39,238 nucleotides of DNA from positions 1 through 39,238 of the forward strand of contig SUYI01000007.1 of assembly GCA_015060485.1 (NCBI GenBank), in the 5' to 3' direction. Of this stretch, positions 32,100 to 39,238 are shown piece after piece. Position 1 is the stretch's first letter, and each line of letters opens with the position of its first letter. This DNA is from Prevotella sp. (GTDB lineage: Bacteria > Bacteroidota > Bacteroidia > Bacteroidales > Bacteroidaceae). A program made the position numbers and the translations under genes. The notes under the pieces are model-generated. The model worked only from the letters and a program-made list of their open reading frames with translations, was not told where the DNA came from and made no database searches.

Positions 32100-33857
32100 T
32101 TACCTTTTCCAAGTGTCCTTCAGTCCGACAGTTTTATTGAACACCAGATGCTCGGGTGTTGAGTCCAGATCAGGTGTGAAGTATCCGATGCGCTGGAACT
32201 GAAGGAAGTCACCGGGCTGCTTTTCCTTGAGGAAGGGCTCCACGACGGAATCGTGGAGCACAGTGAGGGACTGTGGATTCAGCAGTTCGCGGAAGTCGCG
32301 CTCGTCGGCACCGGGATTCTCGATGGAGAACAGGCGGTCGTACAGGCGAACCTCGGCCTTGACGGCATCCTGACAGTTGACCCAATGCAGCGTCTTACCC
32401 TTGATCTTGCGGTCGGCGCCGGGCTGTCCGCTACGTGTCTCGGGGTCGTAGGTGGCGTAGATGGTAGTCACACGGCCCTCGGCATCCTTGTCGCAGGGGT
32501 GCTCCTCGTCGCACTTGATGATGTAGGCGTTCTTCAGTCGCACCTCCTTGCCGGGAGCCAGACGCTGGAACTTCTTCTCAGCCACCTCCATGAAGTCGTC
32601 GCGTTCAATCCACAGCTCGCGGCTGAAGGTCACCTTGTGCGTGCCATCGGCTTCGTTCTCGGGATTGTTCACTGCCTCCATCTCCTCAGTCTTACCCTCG
32701 GGGTAGTTGGTCAGGACGAGTTTCACGGGGTCCAGCACGGCACTGACGCGGGTGGCGCGCTTGTTCAGGTCGTCGCGTACGTTCGACTCCAGCAGTGCGT
32801 AGTCGTTCAGCGCGTCGAACTTGGTATATCCGATGGCGTTGATGAAGTTACGCACACTCTGCGACGAGTAGCCGCGACGGCGCATACCACAGACGGTCGG
32901 CATACGGGGATCGTCCCAGCCGTTCACCAGCTTTTCATCCACCAGCGCCTTCAGCTTGCGCTTCGACATCACCGTGTAGGTCAGGTTCAGACGGTTGAAC
33001 TCAATCTGGCGAGTGCCGTCGTATTTCTGGTCGACGATGTCGGGGTTGTATTGCCCTGCCTTGCCCTCGGCAATCTGTTCCTTGATGTATTCGCGCAACA
33101 GGTCCACAAACTTGTCGTACAGCGGACGGTGAGGCACGAACTCCAGCGTACAGATAGAGTGGGTGACACCCTCGAAATAGTCCGACTGGCCGTGGGCGAA
33201 GTCGTACATCGGGTAGCAATGCCACTTCGTACCGGTGCGGTGGTGGGGAATTTGGATGATGCGGTAGATGATGGGGTCGCGGAAGTGCATGTTGGGGTTC
33301 GCCATGTCCAGCTTGGCACGCAGCACCATCGAGCCCTCTACGGCCTCAGGGGTGTTCATCTGCTCAAACAGGCGCAGGTTCTCCTCGATGGGGCGGTCGC
33401 GGAACGGACTGGGTCTTCCGGGCTGTGTGGGCGTACCCTTCTGCTCGGCAATCTGCTCCGAGGTCTGCTCGTCGACGTATGCCAAGCCCTTCTTGATGAG
33501 CCATACGGCAAAGTCCCACAGCTTCTCGAAATAGTCCGAGGCGTAGTACACGTTCTCCCAATGGAAACCGAGCCACTTGATGTCGCTCATGATGTTCTCC
33601 ACGTATTCCGTGTTCTCCTTCGTGGGGTTGGTATCGTCGAAACGCAGGTTACAGATTCCCCCGAACTCCTCGGCAGCACCGAAGTCCATGCAAATGGCCT
33701 TGGCGTGGCCGATGTGGATATATCCGTTGGGTTCCGGCGGGAAACGCGTCTGAATACGTCCACCGTTCTTACCTGCTTCCAGGTCTTCTTTCACAAACTG
33801 TTCTACAAAACTAAGGCTTTTCTTTCCTTCGCCTTCTGTCATAATCTTCTCTTCCAT
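32100..33857 (-). CDS. glnS: Glutaminyl-tRNA synthetase
   Basis: GlnS charges tRNA-Gln directly with glutamine. From ATG 33857 (MEEKIMTEGEGKK) it is 585 residues; another ATG at 33842 (MTEGEG) is also possible, and a TTG at 33866 is less likely. The HIGH motif is in RFPPEPNGYIHIGHAKAI, and the KMSKS-like motif is VMSKRKL. The end domain carries the anticodon-binding beta barrels, with the typical RIGYFTPDLDS near the C-terminus. The length is close to E. coli GlnS (554) with modest loops. Downstream are a TPR gene and dedA. Confidence 0.97.
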   Translation of the reverse strand: MEEKIMTEGEGKKSLSFVEQFVKEDLEAGKNGGRIQTRFPPEPNGYIHIGHAKAICMDFGAAEEFGGICNLRFDDTNPTKENTEYVENIMSDIKWLGFHWENVYYASDYFEKLWDFAVWLIKKGLAYVDEQTSEQIAEQKGTPTQPGRPSPFRDRPIEENLRLFEQMNTPEAVEGSMVLRAKLDMANPNMHFRDPIIYRIIQIPHHRTGTKWHCYPMYDFAHGQSDYFEGVTHSICTLEFVPHRPLYDKFVDLLREYIKEQIAEGKAGQYNPDIVDQKYDGTRQIEFNRLNLTYTVMSKRKLKALVDEKLVNGWDDPRMPTVCGMRRRGYSSQSVRNFINAIGYTKFDALNDYALLESNVRDDLNKRATRVSAVLDPVKLVLTNYPEGKTEEMEAVNNPENEADGTHKVTFSRELWIERDDFMEVAEKKFQRLAPGKEVRLKNAYIIKCDEEHPCDKDAEGRVTTIYATYDPETRSGQPGADRKIKGKTLHWVNCQDAVKAEVRLYDRLFSIENPGADERDFRELLNPQSLTVLHDSVVEPFLKEKQPGDFLQFQRIGYFTPDLDSTPEHLVFNKTVGLKDTWKR

Positions 33858-33986
33858 ATATATCAAGATGTGTAATTTATTCTCTCGTGGCTTTTTGTGC
33901 TACAACATGGGTTCAAATCAGGGCATACCTAATAATTCGTCGAGGGCGGTTAATTTTTTTTAAAGTTGTTGAAATATTTCTGCCTG

Positions 33987-33994
33987 CAAAGGTA
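33987..33994 (-). promoter_or_regulatory. -7 promoter box for glnS
   Basis: TACCTTTG on minus. No TTTG at -33 was found. It gives a leader of about 130 nt. Confidence 0.55.
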
Positions 33995-34108
33995 CGAAAA
34001 AGTGGGCAAAATACACCATTTTATATGTTAATATAATCAAAATAAATGTGCAAGGCATAAAAACGTGATTTATCGTTTTGCCCATCTGAAATGCGTTGTG
34101 ATTTTTGT

Positions 34109-34156
34109 TGATTCGTTGATTTTAATATATATTTTATTATTAAAATCAACGAATCA
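34109..34156. repeat. Perfect 19-bp inverted repeat with AT loop
   Basis: TGATTCGTTGATTTTAATA (34109-34127) is the exact reverse complement of 34138-34156, with a 10-nt AT-only loop. It is between divergent genes, so it is not a usual terminator. It could be a large operator, an RNA hairpin or a remnant of a small mobile repeat. Confidence 0.85.
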
Positions 34157-34193
34157 CGTAAATCCGCTTACAGACGCCCTCGGGTCTAAGAAT

Positions 34194-34235
34194 CAACAAC
34201 CCTGCCTTATTTTCCAATAACCCTGCCTTATTGAC
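34194..34235 (+). repeat. 21-bp tandem duplication upstream of the GH36 promoter
   Basis: Two adjacent 21-bp units share 18 bases, with the core AACCCTGCCTTATT at 34198-34211 and 34219-34232. The second unit ends 71 bp before the -33 box. A period of two helical turns suits a dimeric activator. Confidence 0.75.
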
Positions 34236-34306
34236 TTTTCCTGATTTCAAGTTTTTGCAAAGGCATGAAATCTTTTTGGTAAGTACAAAGGAAATAGACA
34301 TAATTA

Positions 34307-34338
34307 TTTGCTTAGCTTTATTTTTTTTTGTACCTTTG
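34307..34338 (+). promoter_or_regulatory. Bacteroidetes-type promoter for GH36
   Basis: TTTG at 34307-34310, a 20-nt spacer and TACCTTTG at 34331-34338, 22 nt before the ATG. Confidence 0.8.
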
Positions 34339-34360
34339 CAAAGAAATAAGTTATTAACTG

Positions 34361-36562
34361 ATGATGAATAAGAAACTGATAATTGCAATGATGCTGTGCC
34401 TGACGGCGGTGACCAGCAGGGCAGAGCAGGTGACGGTCGAGACGAAGCAGATGACGCTGGTGCTCGACGTGGAACAGGGCCGACAGCCCCAGTATGTGTA
34501 TTTCGGACAGCGTTTGAACGCCCAGGAGTTACAACACCTGCAGGCTCCCCGCAATGGACGAATGGACGCTTATCCCGCCTACGGCATGAACTGTCCGGCG
34601 GATGCTGCACTGGCCATGCGCCATGCGGACGGCAATATGTCGACACAGCTGGTGGTGACCGGCGTAGAGCGGCTGACTGCCGACGAGGGTCAGCTGACGG
34701 AAATCACGATGAAAGATCCTGTTTACCCCATTACCGTTAAGTTGTGCTATCTGGCCTATCAGGACGTCGACATGATTACCACGTGGACGGAGGTGACGAA
34801 CAGCGAAAAGCAGGCGGTGACGCTGACGACGTTTGCCTCGGCTGTGCTACCCATTCGCAGAGGCGACGTGTGGATGTCGAGTTTCTATGGTTCGTGGGCC
34901 AACGAAGGCCGTTTGGTAGAAGAGCCGCTGACTCCTGGACAGAAACAAATAGTGAATAAGGACGGTACACGTAATGCTCATACTAGTCATGGCGAAGTGA
35001 TGTTCTCGCTGAATGGTAAGGCTCAGGAGAATCAGGGGCAGGTCATCGGTGCCGCCCTGTGCTACAGCGGCAACTACCGATTGAAGGTGGTGACCGATGA
35101 CACGGACTACCACTACTTCTTTGCCGGCATCAACGAAGACAATTCGGAATACCACCTGAAGAAGGGCGAGACGTTCGTTACACCGAAGGTGGCGCTGAGC
35201 TTCTCGAATGACGGACTGTCCGGCGTGTCGCGTAATTTCCATAAGTGGGGCCGTAAGTATATGCTGGCTCACGGCAACAAGGAACGCAAGATTCTGTTGA
35301 ACTCGTGGGAGGGCGTCTACTTCGATATCAACCAGAAAGGCATGGACCAGATGATGGCTGACATTGCCTCGATGGGTGGCGAGCTGTTTGTGATGGACGA
35401 CGGATGGTTTGGCGACAAGTATCCCCGCAAGACCGACAACTCCTCGCTGGGCGACTGGGTGGTCGATAAGAACAAACTTCCTGAAGGCATCGAAGGCTTG
35501 TTGCGTGATGCCCGTAAGAATGGTGTGAAGTTCGGTATCTGGATAGAGCCCGAGATGTCGAACAGCGTCTCGGAGTTGTACGAGCAGCACCCCGACTGGA
35601 TAGTGAAGGCCCCGAAGCGCGAACCCGTACTGGGACGAGGCGGTACGCAGGTCGTGCTCGACCTCTCGAATCCCAAGGTGCAGGACTTCGTGTTCTCTGT
35701 CGTCGACAACCTGATGACGAAGTATCCCGAGATTGACTATATCAAGTGGGATGCCAACATGCCCATACTGAATCACGGTTCGCAGTATCTGACGATGAAC
35801 GAGCAGAGTCATCTGTACATCGAGTACCACCGCGGTTTTGAGAAGGTGTGCCAACGCATCCGTGAAAAATATCCCGAACTGACCATTCAGGCCTGTGCAT
35901 CGGGTGGGGGACGCGCCAACTGGGGTGTGCTGCCTTACTTCGACGAGTTCTGGGTGAGCGACAATACTGACGCCCTGCAGCGCATCTACATGCAGTGGGG
36001 AACCAGCTATTTCTTCCCCGCCATCGCGATGGCCTCTCACATCTCGGCAACGCCCAACCATACGGTGTTCCGCACGACGTCGCTGAAGTTCCGCATCGAC
36101 GTGGCCATGAGCGGCAGACTGGGTATGGAGATTCAGCCCAAGAATATGACCGACGACGAGAAGGAGCTGTGCCGCAAGGCCATCAAGGAGTATAAGCAGA
36201 TTCGTCCCATCGTGCAGTTTGGCAACATCTACCGCCTCATGTCACCCTACGACCGCAAGGGACTGGCATCGCTGATGTATGTTTCCGACGAACAGGACAA
36301 GGCTGTGTTCTATTGGTGGAAGACGGAGTCATTCCAGGACGAGCACCTGCCGCGTGTCCGTATGGCCGGTCTGAATCCCAACAAGATGTATAAGGTCCGC
36401 GAGCTGAACCGCATCGACGTGAAGCCGTTGGATTGCGAGGGCAAGGCGTACAGCGGAGCCTATCTGATGAGTCGCGGACTGGAAATGCCGTACCGCAACG
36501 ATACGGAGTGGAACAAGAAGACGGACTGGTCGAGCCGAGTCTTGTTGCTGGAGGCGGAATAA
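34361..36562 (+). CDS. Secreted alpha-galactosidase, GH36 family
   Basis: The enzyme removes alpha-linked galactose from oligosaccharides such as raffinose-type sugars and galactomannan side chains. The 733 residues start with a signal peptide (MMNKKLIIAMMLCLTAVTSRA); a second ATG is at 34364. After an N-terminal beta domain comes the TIM-barrel with DDGWFGDKYPRKTDN, GIWIEPEMSNSVSELYEQHP, the nucleophile Asp464 in YIKWDAN and the likely acid/base Asp534 in VSDNTDAL. It is exported, probably to the periplasm. No SusC/SusD pair is adjacent. A MATE transporter gene follows on the same strand. Confidence 0.94.
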   Translation: MMNKKLIIAMMLCLTAVTSRAEQVTVETKQMTLVLDVEQGRQPQYVYFGQRLNAQELQHLQAPRNGRMDAYPAYGMNCPADAALAMRHADGNMSTQLVVTGVERLTADEGQLTEITMKDPVYPITVKLCYLAYQDVDMITTWTEVTNSEKQAVTLTTFASAVLPIRRGDVWMSSFYGSWANEGRLVEEPLTPGQKQIVNKDGTRNAHTSHGEVMFSLNGKAQENQGQVIGAALCYSGNYRLKVVTDDTDYHYFFAGINEDNSEYHLKKGETFVTPKVALSFSNDGLSGVSRNFHKWGRKYMLAHGNKERKILLNSWEGVYFDINQKGMDQMMADIASMGGELFVMDDGWFGDKYPRKTDNSSLGDWVVDKNKLPEGIEGLLRDARKNGVKFGIWIEPEMSNSVSELYEQHPDWIVKAPKREPVLGRGGTQVVLDLSNPKVQDFVFSVVDNLMTKYPEIDYIKWDANMPILNHGSQYLTMNEQSHLYIEYHRGFEKVCQRIREKYPELTIQACASGGGRANWGVLPYFDEFWVSDNTDALQRIYMQWGTSYFFPAIAMASHISATPNHTVFRTTSLKFRIDVAMSGRLGMEIQPKNMTDDEKELCRKAIKEYKQIRPIVQFGNIYRLMSPYDRKGLASLMYVSDEQDKAVFYWWKTESFQDEHLPRVRMAGLNPNKMYKVRELNRIDVKPLDCEGKAYSGAYLMSRGLEMPYRNDTEWNKKTDWSSRVLLLEAE

Positions 36563-36621
36563 CGTAATCCCGTAATAACGTAAAAGCGTTATAACGTAAT
36601 AACGAAATATCGAAATCACGA
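36558..36621 (+). repeat. Octamer array, 8 units, between GH36 and MATE
   Basis: Eight units of 8 bp with CG fixed at positions 6-7 (AATAACGT, AATCCCGT, later AATAACGA and AATCACGA). It overlaps the GH36 stop codon and runs to the start region of the MATE gene. It shares its unit with 30598-30621. Confidence 0.88.
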
Positions 36622-36668
36622 AAAAAGAAAAGAAAGACCTCCTGGCCTACATCCGCGAGGGTCGCGAG

Positions 36669-38024
36669 ATGACACGGGGCGAGAAACTCAGGCTGATTGT
36701 CAGCCTGAGTATCCCCTCGATTCTGGCGCAGATTTCGGCCACCGTCATGTTCTTCATCGATGCCTCGATGGTGGGACATCTCGGTGCCAAAGCCTCGGCG
36801 GCTATCGGTATTGTGGAGACTACGGGATGGCTGATGGGCGGACTTGCCTCGGCGGCAAATATGGGCTTTTCGGTTCAGGTGGCTCATGCTGTTGGTGCCA
36901 ACGACTTCAAGCGTGCCCAGCGTGTGCTGCGGCAGTCGTTGGTGTGCTGCATGCTGTGGAGTCTGCTGATGACGGTGATAGCGCTTGCCATCAGCGTGCC
37001 GTTACCCTATTGGCTGGGTGGTACGGAGGAAATCGCCCACGACGCCACGCTCTATTTCGCCATCTTTAGTCTGGCCGGCATCTTCTTTCAGATGGAAGGT
37101 CTGGCAGGCTCGATGCTGAAGTGTTCGGGCAACATGAAGATTCCCTCGATGCTGAACATCAATATGTGCGTGATGGACGTGGTGTTCAACTACCTATTTA
37201 TATATATATTCGATATGGGTGTGGCGGGAGCTGCTATTGGTACCGGACTGGCCATGATGATTACGGCCGCACTGATGCTGTATTTCCTGCTTTACCACTC
37301 GGAGATGCTGGGCATCCTGCGTGGCAGGAAAATTCCGGGACATGATAGTGTGCCCCTGACGTGGGACAAGTTCAAGCCACAGGCAGACATTGTGGGTAAT
37401 GCCTTCAAGATTGGCGCACCCATGGGATTACAGCACATGCTGATGGGTTCTGCACAGGTGGTCAGCACACTCATCGTGGCGCCATTGGGAACCGTCGCCA
37501 TTGCGGCACACTCGCTGGCTATTACCGTCGAGAGTTTGTGCTACATGCCGGGCTTTGGTATTGCTGAGGCTGCAACGACGCTGGTGGGACAGAGCTTCGG
37601 GGCCGGCAAGCGCGTGCTGACACGCCAGTTTGCCCGCATGTCGGTCGGACTAGGCATGCTGGTCATGACGTTGATGGGACTGCTGATGTATGTCTTTGCA
37701 CCGGAACTGATGTCGCTGATGACGCCTGTCGACGAGATTATCGCGGTGGGTGCGAAGTGTCTGCGTATAGAGGCCTTTGCCGAACCGATGTTCGCCGCAG
37801 CCATCGTCTGCAACGGCGTCTTTGTTGGTGCAGGCGACACACTCAAGCCGGCCATCATGAGTCTGTTGTCGATGTGGGGTGTGCGCCTGACGCTGGCCGC
37901 CGTCCTCGCTGGCACCTACGGACTGCCCGGTGTGTGGACCGCTATGGCCATTGAACTTTCGTTCCGCGGACTCATCTTCCTCGCCCGCCTGTTCCATGGT
38001 GGTTGGATGAAGAAACTGACATAA
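36669..38024 (+). CDS. MATE-family efflux transporter
   Basis: MATE proteins export drugs or metabolites in exchange for Na+ or H+. From ATG 36669 (MTRGEKLRLIVSLSIPSILAQ) it is 451 residues with about 12 membrane segments. Family features are ATVMFFIDASMVGHLGAKA in segment 1 and GIAEAATTLVGQSFGAGKR in the second half. The frame stays open upstream for 18 codons back to ATC at 36615, encoding TKKEKKDLLAYIREGRE. This reads like the usual Bacteroidales MATE N-terminus, but there is no ATG there; a preceding in-frame stop lies at about 36600. The true start may be this non-ATG codon or 36669. It follows the GH36 gene. Confidence 0.92.
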   Translation: MTRGEKLRLIVSLSIPSILAQISATVMFFIDASMVGHLGAKASAAIGIVETTGWLMGGLASAANMGFSVQVAHAVGANDFKRAQRVLRQSLVCCMLWSLLMTVIALAISVPLPYWLGGTEEIAHDATLYFAIFSLAGIFFQMEGLAGSMLKCSGNMKIPSMLNINMCVMDVVFNYLFIYIFDMGVAGAAIGTGLAMMITAALMLYFLLYHSEMLGILRGRKIPGHDSVPLTWDKFKPQADIVGNAFKIGAPMGLQHMLMGSAQVVSTLIVAPLGTVAIAAHSLAITVESLCYMPGFGIAEAATTLVGQSFGAGKRVLTRQFARMSVGLGMLVMTLMGLLMYVFAPELMSLMTPVDEIIAVGAKCLRIEAFAEPMFAAAIVCNGVFVGAGDTLKPAIMSLLSMWGVRLTLAAVLAGTYGLPGVWTAMAIELSFRGLIFLARLFHGGWMKKLT

Positions 38025-38074
38025 GGAAAGAAAAGGAAAACGGATTCGAGATAATAGCTGATTATGCAAAGAAA

Positions 38075-38097
38075 AATGGGAGGACTGAGCCTCCCAT
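38075..38097. terminator. Bidirectional terminator between MATE and the lyase-like gene
   Basis: Stem AATGGGAGG/CCTCCCATT with a 6-nt loop. On minus it is followed by TTTTTCTTT (better for the lyase gene), on plus by CTTCG. Confidence 0.8.
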
Positions 38098-38139
38098 TCT
38101 TCGTCATTAGTAGTTGTCTTGTCTGGTATGTTTGTGTTC

Positions 38140-39238
38140 TTATTTGATAACCTTCGTAGTAACGGACTTGCCATTTGCCAGACACTCTACGCGGATGTTC
38201 ACACCCCGTTGCGGTTCTGCCAGGCGGCGACCGTCGAGAGAGTAGTACTCTACGGCTTTGACTTCAATTGTTGTATAGGTCGACTGTATGCCTGTCGTTC
38301 CTAACTCGCGGACTTCTACATAGAATACACCACTCTCGCCATTGCCACGGGTGATTTTGTGAGAGCCGGTACCAACTCCTGAAATGGTATACAAACGGAC
38401 ACCCTCGCTGTCGGCCGGTGTGCTGGCGGTGCTGACATCCAACTCAGTATCATCGAATTTGAGTGTCTTGTCGCTCCAGGTAGACTGAGCGATGAGGACG
38501 GTGGAACTGCTGGCTGTCGTGGTGAACTGGATGAGCGTAGAACCTTCCATCTTCAGACCTTGCGTATAAGTGACACCGTTATAGGTGCCAGTGAATTTGG
38601 CGTTGAAGTTGTGTTTGTTGGAATCGTCGCCAAAGGTAAAGTAGCCATTCTCAGATTGGGCATCAGAGCCGTTGAACATCACTGTATAAGTCTTGGTTTC
38701 ACCTGTCTCGCCACCGCCTTGTCCACTGAGGTCGACACCCAGCGTGTTGATAGCCTCGACGGGTGTGCCGTCTTCCTTTTTGTAGGCGGGATAATATTCC
38801 TTGGCAGCGTCGTCGGTATCAGCATTTCCATTGAGCATGATGTCCTGAACGAGGGAGTTGGCATAAACCTCGATATTCATGTAATACTTGGCAGGATCGA
38901 TGGTGTAAGTTACTGCATCGGTAGCGTCGTTGGGATTGAGACCGTTGGCCATTTCCCATGTATCAGGAATACCGTCCTTATCGGTGTCGAAGCCTTCCTC
39001 ACGGCTGCCTGTGCCAAAGTTTTCCTCGGTATAGCCGTTGACGTCGGAAACCACATCGATACGGCCTGATTTCTTGGTGACAGAACCCGTATAGGTTGCT
39101 GTACCATTACGAGCCTCGGTAAAATACCGGGCATCCACATCATCTTGATGAAGTGAAGCACCCGAGAAGGTCAGCACCTTTTCGTAGGCCTGAGCGGCAC
39201 TATGGGTGGTCACTTCGCCAGCGGGAGCAGGCTCGTCG
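38140..39238 (-). CDS. C-terminal part of a secreted pectate-lyase-like protein, cut by window edge
   Basis: The frame is open through the right end of the window; a GTG at 39213 is not a real start because coding continues upstream (DEPAPAGEV). Visible: the tail of a lyase-type domain (ARYFTEARNGTATYTGSV), a Ca-binding-like TDKDGIPDTWEMANGLNPND repeat, as in polysaccharide lyases of Prevotella, then YYMNIEVYANSLVQDIMLNG. After a Gly-rich linker a carbohydrate-binding-like beta domain (about 170-310) follows, and the end is YYSLDGRRLAEPQRGVNI-x-VKVIK-like, typical of secreted Prevotella proteins with a C-terminal sorting tail. The pectate-lyase call rests on the TDKDG block and following segment. 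Confidence 0.78.
   Translation of the reverse strand, partial: DEPAPAGEVTTHSAAQAYEKVLTFSGASLHQDDVDARYFTEARNGTATYTGSVTKKSGRIDVVSDVNGYTEENFGTGSREEGFDTDKDGIPDTWEMANGLNPNDATDAVTYTIDPAKYYMNIEVYANSLVQDIMLNGNADTDDAAKEYYPAYKKEDGTPVEAINTLGVDLSGQGGGETGETKTYTVMFNGSDAQSENGYFTFGDDSNKHNFNAKFTGTYNGVTYTQGLKMEGSTLIQFTTTASSSTVLIAQSTWSDKTLKFDDTELDVSTASTPADSEGVRLYTISGVGTGSHKITRGNGESGVFYVEVRELGTTGIQSTYTTIEVKAVEYYSLDGRRLAEPQRGVNIRVECLANGKSVTTKVIK

Larger units (their letters stand above)
33870..34360. other. About 490-bp AT-rich intergenic region between glnS and GH36
   Basis: It holds the glnS -7 box and leader, then about 100 bp in which I see no gene, a 19-bp inverted repeat, a 21-bp tandem duplication and the GH36 promoter. 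The glnS leader also contains two minimal ORFs (see findings). Confidence 0.7.

Noticed and set aside
32253..33875. 540-codon open frame on plus, opposite glnS
   Set aside because: It is the mirror of the glnS codon pattern in a GC-rich gene. It has no domain, no promoter and no start context, while glnS on minus is unmistakable.
34847..36061. 404-codon open frame on minus within the alpha-galactosidase gene
   Set aside because: Antisense shadow with no family features; GH36 catalytic motifs are on plus.
1..39238. CRISPR, prophage, transposon or defence island
   Set aside because: No spaced direct repeats of CRISPR form, no integrase, transposase, nuclease or phage structural genes were found.

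Overview
The window looks like chromosomal DNA of a Bacteroidales bacterium, most likely Prevotella or a close relative. Nearly every promoter I can place has the Bacteroidetes form (TTTG, 19-21 nt, TAnnTTTG). Protein families typical of the group are present: a GT2/DUF4922/SpoIID fusion, EpsC-type serine acetyltransferase, a LytTR two-component pair, and a secreted lyase with a Prevotella-type C-terminal tail. GC content is near 50% and most genes are housekeeping. I see no phage, transposase, CRISPR or rRNA.

Layout. (1) 1-4100: tex (minus, cut by the left edge) diverges from fmt and rpe. (2) 4130-7748: an ECF sigma factor gene diverges from a kinase/nucleotidyltransferase fusion, which converges on rfbA. 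(3) 7906-10812: an unknown gene, then a coiled-coil protein, zapA and rny. (4) 10906-16468: tRNA-Val, and a minus-strand run rlmN-pdxA-(Fis/sigma54-type regulator)-lptE-TPR-secG. (5) 16578-21511: a 1206-residue three-part protein and an AmpG-like permease. (6) 21815-22387: a small lipoprotein. (7) 29774-22427, minus: tolC-macA-like adaptor-ABC ATPase-ABC permease-LytS-type kinase-LytTR regulator-epsC. (8) 33857-29961, minus: glnS-TPR-dedA. (9) 34361-38024: secreted GH36 alpha-galactosidase and a MATE transporter. (10) 38140-39238: C-terminal part of a secreted pectate-lyase-like protein, cut by the right edge.

Two kinds of repeat are the most unusual content. First, a GC-rich element of about 30 bp that can form a hairpin lies inside coding sequence, in frame. 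There are three full copies and one half copy in tex, and one copy in fmt. In fmt it is read from the opposite strand, and one stem base pair has changed on both sides. It resembles in concept the Rickettsia palindromic elements found inside genes. Second, short arrays with period 7, 8 or 9 fill many of the gaps between genes. The same unit recurs at unlinked loci (TTAAGAA at 16.5 and 26.4 kb; AATAACGA-like at 30.6 and 36.6 kb). Two arrays run into the start codon of the next gene, and those two genes lack a normal ATG there.

The clearest functional story is peptidoglycan recycling: a SpoIID-type domain without an export signal, fused to glycosyltransferase and HIT/Ap4A-phosphorylase-like parts, sits just upstream of an AmpG-like muropeptide permease. 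Functions are read from motifs and recalled family features only; no database search was possible.
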